DNA of 64,000 nt, from the NCBI RefSeq assembly GCF_016097555.1, contig NC_054703.1, positions 14,023,205 to 14,087,204 on the forward strand, read 5' to 3'. The notes under the pieces are model-generated. The model did not search any database. It was not told where the DNA came from and was given only the letters and a program-made list of their open reading frames with translations. Position 1 is the first letter of the stretch. Every line of letters begins with the position of its first letter. The stretch is from Gigantopelta aegis (lineage: Eukaryota; Mollusca; Gastropoda; Neomphalida; Peltospiridae). Shown here piece by piece: positions 11,201-22,208 of the stretch. The translations under genes were made by a program, and so were the position numbers.

Positions 11201-12197
11201 CGAACGCCCAGTGGTAAACTTCCACATTAGAGATGAAATAATTAAATATGATAACCCATACATTAAAAAAATTATATTTCAGGCAGTGGTGGAAAAATTC
11301 TATCCAGACTGTGTACAAGTGTACACAGATGGATCGAAGGACCCCGCCACTGGAAAAACAGGTATGGCTTTTGCTATTAAAATTAACAAAAATATAAAAC
11401 CGATAGCCATTAGGGCCAGGCTTACTGATAATATTTCGGTTTATACATCTGAACTTATTGCCATACTTTATGGGTTAATGTGGATACAAAATGATAATAT
11501 AAAAAGAAATGGCCCTGGTGGATATGTGCTTTTCACCGATAGTCTAAGTTCGCTTCAGGCTATCCTTGGATGTGGGGGTGTTAGACCCGAAATTGTAAAT
11601 AAAATATTTAAATGTTACAATAGCATTATCACCAGTGGAACTAAGGTTCGACTTGAATGGGTGCCGGCACATGTCGGCATTCCAGGAAACGAACTTGCTG
11701 ACACGAACGCCAGAAATAGCCTGCGTGATAAGAAAATAGGGATCGAGATCAAATATAATTACAAAGAATTCAATTCTATATTAGAGCCACATCTTGGTAA
11801 ATTATGGCAGTCCGAGTGGGACCACCATACCAGGGCGTGGCATGCATATATTAAGCCGAAGGCAGCGGGACCCGGCCCAATATCCTTCAACATTAAGGCC
11901 ACTAAAATAATTTCGAGACTTAGAATGGGAGTATGTTATGGCCTTAATGGTAATAAATTTAAAATAAAGAAATCTCCCACCCCCAACTGTCTGGTGTGTA
12001 ATAAAGTAGAGGATGTGAGACATTTTCTGCTTGAATGCACCAGACACAGGTTAAAACGCAAGAATTTAGAAAAAAAATTTAAGAGACATAATTTAGTGCT
12101 CAACGGCCTAAATTTACTGAACCCCCCGATTGAGCACAAGAGGGGAATTGATAGGCTCCTGATTGCCTTCGTGCTTGGAACTAATGTACCCATTTAA
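8196..12197 (+). pseudogene. LINE ORF2: AP endonuclease, reverse transcriptase, RNase H, with one premature stop
   Basis: The frame is open for 1000 codons, meets a TAG at 11196-11198, then continues in the same frame for another 333 codons. The apurinic endonuclease spans about residues 50-280 (LNILQWNARGL, IIAIQET, GDFNC, GSDHLPI). The reverse transcriptase lies at about 530-830 (YRPISLTSS near 581, FADDTAFW near 745). After the stop comes RNase H (YTDGSK, FTDSLSSLQA, WVPAHVGIPGNELAD) and a zinc motif, CLVC to HFLLEC. The likely functional start is the ATG at 8286, just before a poly-Asn stretch encoded by AAT repeats. Such proteins nick DNA and copy the LINE RNA at the break. The single stop separates RT from RNase H, so the copy is probably only recently dead, or the stop is an assembly error. 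Confidence 0.85.
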
Positions 12198-12800
12198 ATA
12201 TAATATAAGTAGTTATATAGTTAATCAGATAATGGTCTCGGATGGCTGTCTGGGGCCGGTTGTTCCGTTGCTCCCCCCTTTTTGGTGTTCTTATGATAAC
12301 CTCTGAGGTATGCCATTGACACTTATTAATTTCGTGATTAAATACTCATAATATGGCTCTCTGTCCTATCGCGCCTGGCGTGCTTTTGGACATAGGTACT
12401 CTGCATAATATTATAAGCTAGATAAAATACCGGTTTTTAATTATATAAAATATAATATATATTATTTTTAATTTTAATTTTACAAGAATATATAATTTTA
12501 ACTACTAAGGTAGGTGGTTTTTTCCCTTCCTTTTGATTTTAAGTAAGAATGTGGGGTATGAATGAGAGAATGTTAGATCAGCTTGGGTGTAATATTGAGG
12601 TGTCTAACCTGGCAGTTAGACATTTCTTGACTGCTCACCGGCTACGTTATATATATATGTAAATTTTTAAACTAATTGGTATTTGTTTTTTGGTTTTTAA
12701 CTTATTTGTATAAATGTTTACAAGCGTGCTCTGTATTTTAATATTTTGATATATTATTTTATTATATATTTTTAATTATTATGGAATAAAGCAAGAGAGA

Positions 12801-13537
12801 GAGACAGATGTGCTCCCTCTCTAATTTAATGGGACTTAACTAGTACCCATGCCGTCTTGCGGTCCTTGGTATTATTGCCCTGGACCGCTCTTCGGTTTTT
12901 ATAGATTAAAGGGTGATGGCGTCTGTGAATGACATAACTTTTAGATTCTCGAGGACTACAGAGAGGCGCCCGGAACCAAGTGGTCACCAGGGGTGCGTTT
13001 CTACTCCGGCGAGGGGACAGACGAAGACTCCTTTTCCATCGTCCGGAGACCACCGGAGGGTAAGAGGTAGGCGTAGGCGGTTTGGCAGTAGGAGAGTTTA
13101 AGGTTTGTCCGGGGGGCTCCGGCCTCCCCCCCTCCCCTGGGCCTCGGCCCCCTCCTGCCTGCCACACTTAGATTCCCAATACCGACATGGCACCTCCCTC
13201 AAATGATATAATTTTCCGTGTGGCGGATTAGTCTAGAGAAGAACCTTACTCCTAATTCCCTTAGGGTTAAATAAGAAGATATAGACTTAGAGTTGTTTAA
13301 GTTTAGACCGCCCGGCTAAAAATGTGGCTAAATTTTAAGAAATAGGTATTTTATGTTTGAAAAGCACAAATAAATTGGTAATGTCCTCTCAAATATTTTT
13401 GGAGTAAAGTTTAAAATTGTCCCTATATTTCTGTCCCGGACCACTCCTGCTGGCTATCCAGAGGATGGGCCCGTGACAGACATGCTTGAAACCCTAGTGG
13501 TATAGGAGCATGTAAATAAATATTGGATTGGATTGTA
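12801..13537 (+). mobile_element. Second LINE-derived fragment with related 5' and 3' ends
   Basis: Two short frames starting at 12916 and 13187 both read M-A-x-x-N-D-I-x-F-R, like an ORF1 start given twice. The segment ends GAAACCCTAGTGGTATAGGA then an ATTGG-repeat tail at 13537. The same terminus (minus strand) is found at about 16610-16650 and in 62740-63030. It looks like an internally deleted derivative. Confidence 0.45.
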
Positions 13538-13781
13538 AAGCCGTAATCGACATGTAGGTATTCGGGGTCGCGTTTTTGGCGACATGATAAAAAGCGTTTA
13601 GAGTTGTGGCCCTTTGCTTGGTGGTCGCTAATTTCTGCACGGTATTTTTGTGACAGGCTCAGCTCAACACAATTGTATAACTTATACCACTTGCGTATGT
13701 ACACAGACTGACACTAATCTGGTTGATCGAACGGTGTAGGTAATGACAAGAGCAGTGACCGTGTCGTTCATTTCAGCTATC
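13538..13781. repeat. Repeat R, uninterrupted copy
   Basis: It begins AAAGCCGTAATCGACATGTA, contains GGTATTCGGGGTCGCGTTTT, and ends AGCAGTGACCGTGTCGTTCA. The second copy is split at 16479-16586 and 19809-19960. On the minus strand both copies keep a short related open frame (M-Y-I-x-x-W-Y-K), whose meaning I cannot tell. Confidence 0.75.
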
Positions 13782-14219
13782 TGGGCTGTCTGTCCAGCTA
13801 CACTCCGATTGTACCTACCAAAGTCCGGTGGCTTAGCGCCACCGAGGCCGGTGATTTAGCACAGACGTTGGTGTGTTTGTTATCAAAAAGCCGACACCAT
13901 ACATCGCGTGTGAATGGGTTTTAACAAGCTAATCCCGAGGTCGACCGTTTCTTTGATTTCATCTGCAACTTAGTTGGGTGAATTGTTCTTTTGTTATGAC
14001 TTTGAAATATGTCTACATTCTTAGAAAGATGCAGTTGTAATGGTACATATATGCTAATGTTTAATCGGATTTGTGTAACCATACCCGTTACGTAATTGAT
14101 ATATGTTTGTATGTACAAATCTTGGCGTTTGTCGCAGACGCTGAACAAAAAACCCTAAAAAAAACAACCCAGAATAGGGTAGTCCTTTTTGTTTTTGTCT
14201 TGTTTTTGTTTTTATCTAC

Positions 14220-14259
<40 letters not shown>

Positions 14260-16478
14260 GGGTGTTTTTTGTTGGGGGGTTTGTAGTTTTTTTTGGTGGG
14301 ACGTGTGTGTGTGTGGGGGGGGGGGGTTGTGCTTTAGGTTAAAGGGACTATATCGATAATATAGACGATACTGGGTGAGTGATGATTGACATATGATGAA
14401 AACACTATGCGTGTTGACACAGGAGCATGTGCTGTTTTCTCTAGGGTGTGTGTGGCGGGGGTGAACATTTAAAAATGGCACCTACGATATTCCAAAGTAT
14501 ACTAACATCCATTATGCATATGTGTAGTACTTCGTGTGTGTGCGTCATTTGTACAGCATGAAACGCAGACACGAAGTGATACACACACACACACACATAT
14601 ATACACACACACACTTTTACAAATTTTAAACAGCAATTATCTTACTATAATCTATCTAAAAATTAAAACAAAACATATCCATTAATTTCCGAGATTTTTG
14701 AGTACATACATGCAATTTTACCCTCTACCTGCGTACCCTCTAGCAGAAACCCGGGGTAGGGAACCAATTATTTGGTGTAGAGTATTTTTAATATGACATA
14801 AAGAAAGCATTGAAAAGTGCAATTTTATTATGCTTTATTCAGGGATTTACCGGACGCACAAAACTTGCGTATAGGACGCACTAAAACTTAACTGGACCCG
14901 CAAAAATAGAGATACTGCGTCCCGTGGGACGCATAAAATATCTGACATTTTCAGTAACACTGTCCACTATCAAAGACCGATCATTCTGTGTAACACACTA
15001 TTTCTTTTCTACCTATAAACTGCGTATTCAAATGGGGATTCCCCATATCGAAAACAAAAAGTTTTAATCTCTGGGAACACTGCGTCTTTATCCTTTGCTG
15101 CGCTTAATCGTGTAAAGTTGGTAATTTCCGGAAAGAGATCGCGGATTTGCGATCATTCGGAACTTCTCGTCAACAGGCCGAACACAATCGGAAATTCCCG
15201 GGCGAATAAAACAAATTGGTTAAATGTTCTGATTTGCATTAACAAACAAGTAGCACGATTTATAAACAACGCATGGTATTGCGAGTGTCATTTAGCTTGC
15301 AGGAACTGGTTCAAATAATTATACAGATCAAAGTGAAATGTTGATTTTGAAAGAATAAACAATGAATACCGACATTGATTTTCCGAAAGGAAAAACAACA
15401 ACACAGCTTGTTAAATTTACTTTAATGAAACATATATAGTATACACGTGATTTGTTGTCTGCAGCTCTCTGTCATTTGTGTGGTTTTGGGACCCTTTGTT
15501 TTCAGGTTGGGACCCCCTGAAAAGAAAGAGGTGAGTCCAAGGGACCCCCATTTCAGAAAAACAAGGTAAATCCCTGCTTTATTAGTGGACATTAGCTTTA
15601 AAACTAATTAACCGTCATTAATTCTGGCCAAAGTAGGCCTACATATGTTGCTCCTGCCAATGTGTTAGCATTTTAATTTTAATGACAATATACTGAACTG
15701 ACGATCAACATTGTTAGCTAATCGTTAAACGCAATCTAGAAAGACGTTAGTATGGAGTTGTTATGGGCTGTCGGTGAAAATTAATTTACAGGTAAATAAA
15801 TGTGAACTATAAATATTCATATGTGAACAAATTGCAATACCTTTATTTAATGTATATCTTAAGTACATACTTGTATTTCATTTTCACATTGTAAATATAC
15901 CAAATTGTTATGTTTATGTATTACATTTATACTTTTGGTTTACCACTGTAACACTGAAAACATTTGGCCCATAACTGTATTTCGTCAAATATTAGGCAGA
16001 ATCTAGACTGGAAAAGTATTTATGCTTATTAAATCTTTTTTGCAATTTATTTATTTTATTTTTGGCATCAATCAGTCTTGTTTATAATAGCAATATGTAT
16101 GCAAGTTTGAGATTCTGTGTGCGCTATGAAAGAAACAATGTTAAAATTAGTGGCGAGAATTTCAAAAGCTATGTCCCTTGGTATAAAAATCCCAGTCAAT
16201 TATAATTACTTTAATAAATCAATTCATTTACTTACGGTGGTTTAAATTTATGTTAGTGACATAAATCGGTTCTTTAAAATACTGCACATAATAACATATA
16301 CATATAAATGGTGTTTATGGCTGACAAAGGGTTACAAATTGATAACCTATATTTGGAAACATAATTTTACCACTTTTAATTTGCAACTAAGGTGCTAGAC
16401 TCACGTAAACAAATTTATTCATCATTCTAGTTTACGAACACTACCGATGTTTAACGATTACGTCGGCCGTTAATGACT
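13782..16478. other. Intergenic, AT-rich, no gene seen
   Basis: It contains a SINE head scrap (CCACCGAGGCCGG near 13836), a T34 run at 14221-14254, G-rich and CA microsatellites (14305-14330, 14580-14613), and otherwise unremarkable sequence. No ORF resembles a known protein. Confidence 0.7.
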
Positions 16479-17014
16479 GTAAAGCCGTCCGTAATCGACA
16501 TGTAGGTATTCGGGGTCGCGTTTTTGGCGAAATGGTAAAACGCGTTTACAGTTGCGGCCCTTTGCTTGGTGGTCGCTAATTTATGCTGATGATGATAACT
16601 AGTTTAACGTGCCTATATACCACTAGGGTTTCGAACACGCCCATCCTCGTTACGGCCGTTAGGGTGTGGAGGTTGGCCTACGGCGAACCGATGAGCGGAG
16701 AACCGGCAAAGGCGGGGATGAAGTGCTTCCATCTCTGGTCGGCGAGGATGGTTATGACACTCCGGTAGTCGTTGCCGAAAAGGGCCTTGACGATCCTGTG
16801 GATGGTTTGGCTATCCATCTCTCTAACCAGGACCGCTTGTCGGTAGACTCCTTCTCGGCGCTGAGTTAGTACCAACCCCGTCTTGCCTGCTGTAGATTTG
16901 ATGGTGTGTAGCTCGTAAGCGCTTCCATCAGGCAGTTGTTTTAGGTTTGGTTTCACTAGTCCGCCCATCAGTGATGCCGGATCCGAGGTGTCCCCCTGCA
17001 CGAACTTCAGGATG

Positions 17015-18418
17015 CCGGTGTAAAAGGAACGCAGGTCCGTAGGACCTCGGTTCCTAGGAACAGTAGTCCTATCGGACATCCATAGCTTAGGAACCATAGT
17101 CCTACCCGGACTTTCATACCTGATTTATTTTTAAGTTGATTTTATCCTAGGACTTGTATTCCTACCGGACTTAAATTCCTTCTACAGCAGTGATAGAAAT
17201 ACTAGTCCGGCAAATTAGATGTCCGTTTGTTATGCTCTGCAGTTTGCACGATCTGCCAGAAAGACACGAGAAAAAAAGTGAGGTTTTGGCAGCCTTCCCT
17301 CGTAGTGTGATGGATAAGTGTACGAGTCTCTTAAGATTATTATGGGTTCAAATCTCTATGTCAAAATATTAATTTTAAATTTAATTATTAACTTAATTAT
17401 TTTTTTACGGCATAGACTTGTGGATCAGATACGTGAGTGAATTTTTGTAATCGTCTTACAGTTTTTGTCAGCATATTGAAGTAGGACGAATATCTTGCTT
17501 TTTTTCAAAAGTATATAATGCAACTACAGATATAAAGTAGGCTATTTGTTCATGTGTTCAACACGTCGAAATATATATCTAAAAAACAATATGTAGCCCA
17601 AAATTGTTTTAAATACATTTATATATATATGAAAACTGGACAGCAAAAGACAATTTCTGTATATACCAACATAATTTTTAATAATATGTTTTATAAGTTG
17701 ATATTTTGACGGTAAATCACAATCTGATTATTTGTGATTTTCTTAATCTTTGTCCGATCGGACTTCCATTCCTCGGAATCCTAGTCTGTTGGACTTGTAT
17801 TCCTAGGAATTTAAGTCTGTGGGACGTATAATGACCAGTTAGGCCCTACTACAATATAAAAATAACAGGAATAATAAACATGAAAAATTACCTTTTACTG
17901 ATGAACAATTAAAAATAGCATCAAAACACTTGAAATTAATTATCTCTGACTGTCTTATGGCAGTTTTGACCATCATAAGCATAAGAGACGAGTCGGGGAA
18001 AGGGTCTCTGTATTGTTATCCCTGGCCGCTAGGAACATCATAAGCGTTCGAGACTGGGTGGAGGTGGGGTCGAAGGGGATGGGGGGGGGGGGGTGTCAAT
18101 GGACACTTTCGGGCAAAATGACCTGGCCTGAAATCTTCACCATGTATTTCCATCATTCTACTCACAATATTAGTTGTAATCCATGCAGACTGATTTGTTT
18201 GGAATTCTATATAGCGTCTTGGTAGTACTGCGAATATAAATATACGTTGTGTTCCAAATTCGGAAATTTTCGTTTCGTTCGGGCAATAAAAATCTGCCTC
18301 AACCCCACTCCACACCCTATGTACACGCACCTGCAACATTATTGACAAAAAGGCACACAATTAAAAATTATATAATAAGATAATTTATATAACGCAAATA
18401 TCACATTTTTATAGTTGA

Positions 18419-18453
<35 letters not shown>

Positions 18454-19221
18454 CAAATACCAGTATATAATGTCTAACAGGTAATTGTGTTGGTATATCA
18501 GATGGGCAAGTTATACTTATCTGCGAGTACTAATACATGCTTCGAATTATGGAAACTCTTTTCGAGTTACTTTTAAATGTTTAAACATTTATTAGTTGGA
18601 ACAACATGCAATGGATAAAGATCTTGGTTTTGCTCGTGTAATAAGGTCAACAAAATGTGTACTTACTCTTGCAAATGATATAAATGGAAAATACTGGAAT
18701 AAATAGAAAATATTTAAATAAAGAGAGGCGCCAGTATCCCAAGTTACATGGGCGTACATAGGATTTTGAAAAGGGGGGTTCCAAAATACATTGCAGAGAT
18801 ATTGGGCATATATTTCTATGTTGAGTAAATATAATAATGTCAGATATCAATGTCAGATATATTAAATTATAAAAAAAACGATTTCAGGGGGGGTTCGGTC
18901 GAACCCATCGAACACCCCCCCCCCCCCCCCCCCCCCTATGTACGCCTATGAGTTAATTAAATAAACCAGAAAGGAAACTGCTTTTCATTTTGTTTACATT
19001 TATAATTTATTTTTTATATGTACCACCGGACTTAAATTTTGATTGTCCAGGAATGCAAGTCCGACCCGGACTTAATATCCTGGCAGTCAGACCAGTATTC
19101 CTAAGGAACGTAAGGCCTAGGACTTGCATTCCTAGGTATATTAGACCTGGGACCTGCATTCCTAGGAGACTAAGTCCGGCCAGACAACTATTCCTACGGA
19201 CTTGCATTCCGTTTACACCGG
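17015..19221. mobile_element. Non-autonomous DNA transposon nested in the retroposon
   Basis: The ends CCGGTGTAAAAGGAACGCAG and the reverse complement of TGCATTCCGTTTACACCGG are inverted matches. Subterminal GGACTTGTATTCCTA-like units recur in both orientations at 17040-17190, 17755-17830 and 19050-19215, a multiple-site arrangement common near DNA transposon ends. The interior is AT-rich, with no transposase ORF. No target duplication is obvious. Confidence 0.5.
18745..18951. mobile_element. Small MITE with GGCGTACATAGG termini
   Basis: It starts CATGGGCGTACATAGG and ends CCTATGTACGCCTATG, with AGTTA on both outer sides. The centre is G/C homopolymer-rich (a C run at about 18916-18936) and lies within the 17015-19221 element. 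Confidence 0.45.
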
Positions 19222-19719
19222 AACTGATTTTCCCGATCTGAACTTTCCAGACGGCTTCCGAGTCGGAGGGGGACGGTGCGGTCAGGTTGGTCGCTCGGCT
19301 GAGCGACGGCCTTCCTCTTTCCAACGGCGACTGATCGGGCCGGTGGCTTGACGACTGGCAGTACCGGGGATACCGGCCAGTTCTGTTTGGGCCACGTAGT
19401 GGTCGGCGATGGAGGGCCTTTACGGGGCGTCTCACACACCGCGGTGTTGAGTCTGTCCCTCTCGGTGGTCGACGGTTCCGGCGTAGCTGGTTTCCTCGAC
19501 TCAGGCTGGGCTGGGGGCGGCGTCGCAGAAGGGACCGCCGCTGGCGGTTGAGCCGCCAGTTTTGGTCCCCCACCCCCCACCCCCGTGCCGTTCCTGGCGC
19601 ACTTTTCCTCTTCCTCCATCTCCTCTTCTGTACGATCGCGTCGCCGTACACCAAAGTCACGGAAGCCCGTGACCCGGTGTACGTGACGTGTAACTCAGTA
19701 AGAGTCCCTCCAGGTGTGT

Positions 19720-19750
<31 letters not shown>

Positions 19751-20408
19751 GTTAACTCGAGAGTACATGGCGAGACGTCTGTCCTCATCGCAAGTTATCT
19801 TGGAAGTGGCTAATTTATGCACGGTCTTTTTTGACAGTCTCAGCTCAACACAACTGTAAAACTTATACCACTGGTGTATGTACACACACTGACACTAATC
19901 TGGCTGATCGAACGGTGTCGGTAATGACAAGAGCAGTGACCATGTCGTTCATTTAGCTATCAACACAAGACAAGACAAGAAGAAAAAAACCCACCCAACA
20001 AACCCAACCTAATGTAAATTTAATTTAAAAATATACATGCTTTGCACTCGGTAAATTCGAATTACTCAGTTGAAATTAAATCTCCCCCCCCCCCCCCCCC
20101 CAAACACACACACACTTCCTACCGGCCTGTATGATAGAATGAAATAAGGGATTACATAAAGTAGTGACAACGAATAATCATCCAGTGTTGTTAAGTTAGG
20201 GACAGGCTTGACACAAATATCCAATACATCCAACATTGATCGTACTCAGTGTTTTACACAGATATCACTCCTCTATTAGTAATAGTGAATTAAATTTGGT
20301 CTACAAAAACGACGTGTTTCTTTATTTCTTTCTATCGGTGTGTGTCTATACATGGTAGACAAACGTTTATATTGTCTAAAGTTAGCTCAATGACATGTGT
20401 GTATCGAT

Positions 20409-21912
20409 ATATACTCTTCAAAAGAAGAAACGCAAAACCACATTGTCGTAACATTTGGAGAATTGATTTAATTATTGAATGGTGAGTCCGATAATTACCA
20501 AATGTTGCAGGATTGTTCACAATTCACCCTAGTCCATTGTGAGTAAGTGATAGGACACACCACCAAGGTCAAGGTCATCTGGAGTCAATACCGGGTGTGG
20601 CCTCCGCGTGTGTTGACAACTGCCTGGCACCGCCTGCCCATTGAAGCAACCAGAGTACGGATGACGTCCCGGGGGATGGTGGCCCACTCGGCCTGCAAGG
20701 CTGCTGCCAGCTCGGGCAGGGTCTGGGGCTGTGGTTGTTGCTGTCGGAGGCGTCGGTCCAGCTCGTCCCATAGATTCTCAATTGGGTTCAAATCCGGTGA
20801 TATCGATGGCCAAGGAAGGACATTAATGTTGTTGTTCTGTAGGAAAGCCGTTGTGAGACGTGCTGTGTGAGGCCTGGCGTTGTCATGTTGGAACACTGCG
20901 TTGGCGTTGGCCATAACTGGAACGATGTGTGGCCGGAGGATCTGGTCAATGTAGCCCTGTGCATTCAGGTTGCCCTGCACGTGGACCAGGTCAGTTCTGC
21001 CAGTGTGTGAGATGGCTGCCCACACCATGACACTACCCCCGCCGAATCTGTCCACTTCCTGCACGCAGTTTGCCGCATAACGTTCACCACGACGCCTATA
21101 CACGCGACATCTTCCATCATGACGTCGGAGCAGAAATCGGGACTCGTCACTGAACCACACCTGTCTCCATCGCAGTTGAGGCCATTGTCGATGAATTTGG
21201 CACCACTGCAGTCGGAGTCGACGGTGTTGTGGTGTTAAGATGACACCTCGAACTGGACGTCTGGCACGAATTCCTACCTCACGTAGGCGGTTCCGTACGG
21301 TCTGGTCGGATATCCTGCGCAAACCTGGTATTGCTGCGGCTGTGGAGGTGGCAGTAGTCAATCGTTCCCGAAGGTGGCGTACCCGGATGTAGCGGTCCTG
21401 CCCGGGGGTAGTGACCCGTGATCGACCGGATCTAGGGAGGTCACGTGTTGATCCATGTTGCTGGTAACGGTCCCACAGTCTGGAGATGGTGCTTGGGGAC
21501 ACATGGAATGCTCTGGCAACGGCCGTTCTGGATTCGCCTGCGTCTAGTCGGCCGATGGCATTGTTTCTCTGCGGTTCACTGAGACGTGGCATGTCCTGGA
21601 TTGTCAACTGTCGGCCAGATACAGAGGCCAGGCAAGCGAACACCCTGCACTTTTATACTGTCGGTGTTCATGTTGCACGTGCAGACAACGCACGTGCAGT
21701 GGTGACATGGTTTGCACGTGGCTGCGTTTTTGCGAATATTCACATTTTGAAACTTTATTTTACAGTAGCTGCGTTTTATCGAATGTAACCGTGGGAATGT
21801 GTTTGGGACATGCAATGACCTTATATTCACAAAGCATGAACCGGTAGGAAACATAAAATCGGAGTTATAACCCACTTGTACCCTTTTGCGTTTCTTTTTT
21901 TGAAGAGTATAT
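20409..21912 (-). mobile_element. Tc1/mariner-superfamily transposon, apparently complete
   Basis: The 27-bp terminal inverted repeats (20411-20437 and 21884-21910, starting ATACTCTTCAAAA) differ at one position and are flanked by TA. They enclose one intact transposase gene on the minus strand. Element length is about 1.5 kb, normal for the family. Confidence 0.9.
20585..21592 (-). CDS. Tc1/mariner transposase
   Basis: The preferred start is the ATG at 21592 (MPRLSEPQRNNAIGRLDAGE), giving 335 residues. An upstream in-frame start at 21643 would add 17. The first ~110 residues form the paired helix-turn-helix DNA-binding region (VARAFHVSPSTISRLWDRY). The DDE catalytic domain follows: first Asp in WFSDESRF, second in QHDNARPH, Glu in SPDLNPIENLWDELD, with roughly 34 residues between the last two as in D34E elements. 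There is no stop, frameshift or missing catalytic residue, so it may still be active or died recently. It cuts the element out at the terminal repeats and inserts it at TA. Confidence 0.93.
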   Translation of the reverse strand: MPRLSEPQRNNAIGRLDAGESRTAVARAFHVSPSTISRLWDRYQQHGSTRDLPRSGRSRVTTPGQDRYIRVRHLRERLTTATSTAAAIPGLRRISDQTVRNRLREVGIRARRPVRGVILTPQHRRLRLQWCQIHRQWPQLRWRQVWFSDESRFLLRRHDGRCRVYRRRGERYAANCVQEVDRFGGGSVMVWAAISHTGRTDLVHVQGNLNAQGYIDQILRPHIVPVMANANAVFQHDNARPHTARLTTAFLQNNNINVLPWPSISPDLNPIENLWDELDRRLRQQQPQPQTLPELAAALQAEWATIPRDVIRTLVASMGRRCQAVVNTRGGHTRY

Positions 21913-22208
21913 CTGTAGGTCTATAGTGACAGTAAAAGACTGATATAGCCTGACAAAAGACAACCGTAGCGCCGTCCCATGTAGCGTTCACTGCAATGAC
22001 TTGTACACTTCACATGGCCTATAGCCTGCCACAAACCGTGCTGTATAGAGCCGACGCAACACAGGGCCACCTCTTTTGAATACGTATACGTATATTAGTC
22101 CAGTTTGTTTCATGTTATGGGAAGAAGTGATTTTTTCTAGACAATTCACTGGATTTTTTTTTACCTTTGCTTTTCTGGTAGGAGGACGAAAAAGGTGACA
22201 TAAAAAGT

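Larger units (their letters stand above)
7820..12800 (+). mobile_element. Non-LTR retrotransposon, I/Nimb-like, 5' incomplete
   Basis: It consists of a short ORF1 remnant (7913-8212), a long ORF2 with endonuclease, reverse transcriptase and RNase H (8196-12197), and an AT-rich 3' UTR. The domain order EN-RT-RNaseH with an overlapping upstream ORF is typical of the I group. The 5' end is truncated and no target duplication could be located. A second related fragment (12800-13537) follows directly. Confidence 0.85.
16587..19808 (-). mobile_element. LINE-derived retroposon with 12-bp target duplication
   Basis: Read on the minus strand it starts with a Pro/Ser-rich open frame (about 19619 to 19222) and ends with the LINE terminus CGAAACCCTAGTGGTATA followed by a CATCAT-type tail at 16587. 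It has no reverse transcriptase. A second open frame (17097 to 16678) contains the stretch SAYELHTIKSTAGKTGLV, which I do not recognise. A 2.2-kb DNA element (17015-19221) separates the two frames. The element probably moved using enzymes of a related full-length LINE. Confidence 0.6.
16479..19960. repeat. Repeat R, copy split by a 3.2-kb insertion
   Basis: The left half is 16479-16586 and the right half 19809-19960. Joined, they are collinear with 13538-13781. The duplicated GCTAATTTATGC at 16575-16586 and 19809-19820 is the target-site duplication of the insert. Confidence 0.8.

Noticed and set aside
19007-19885. A 292-codon minus-strand ORF as a host gene
   Set aside because: It crosses repeat R, the retroposon and the inner DNA transposon border, so it is a chance frame through nested repeats. 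The Pro-rich part belongs to the retroposon.
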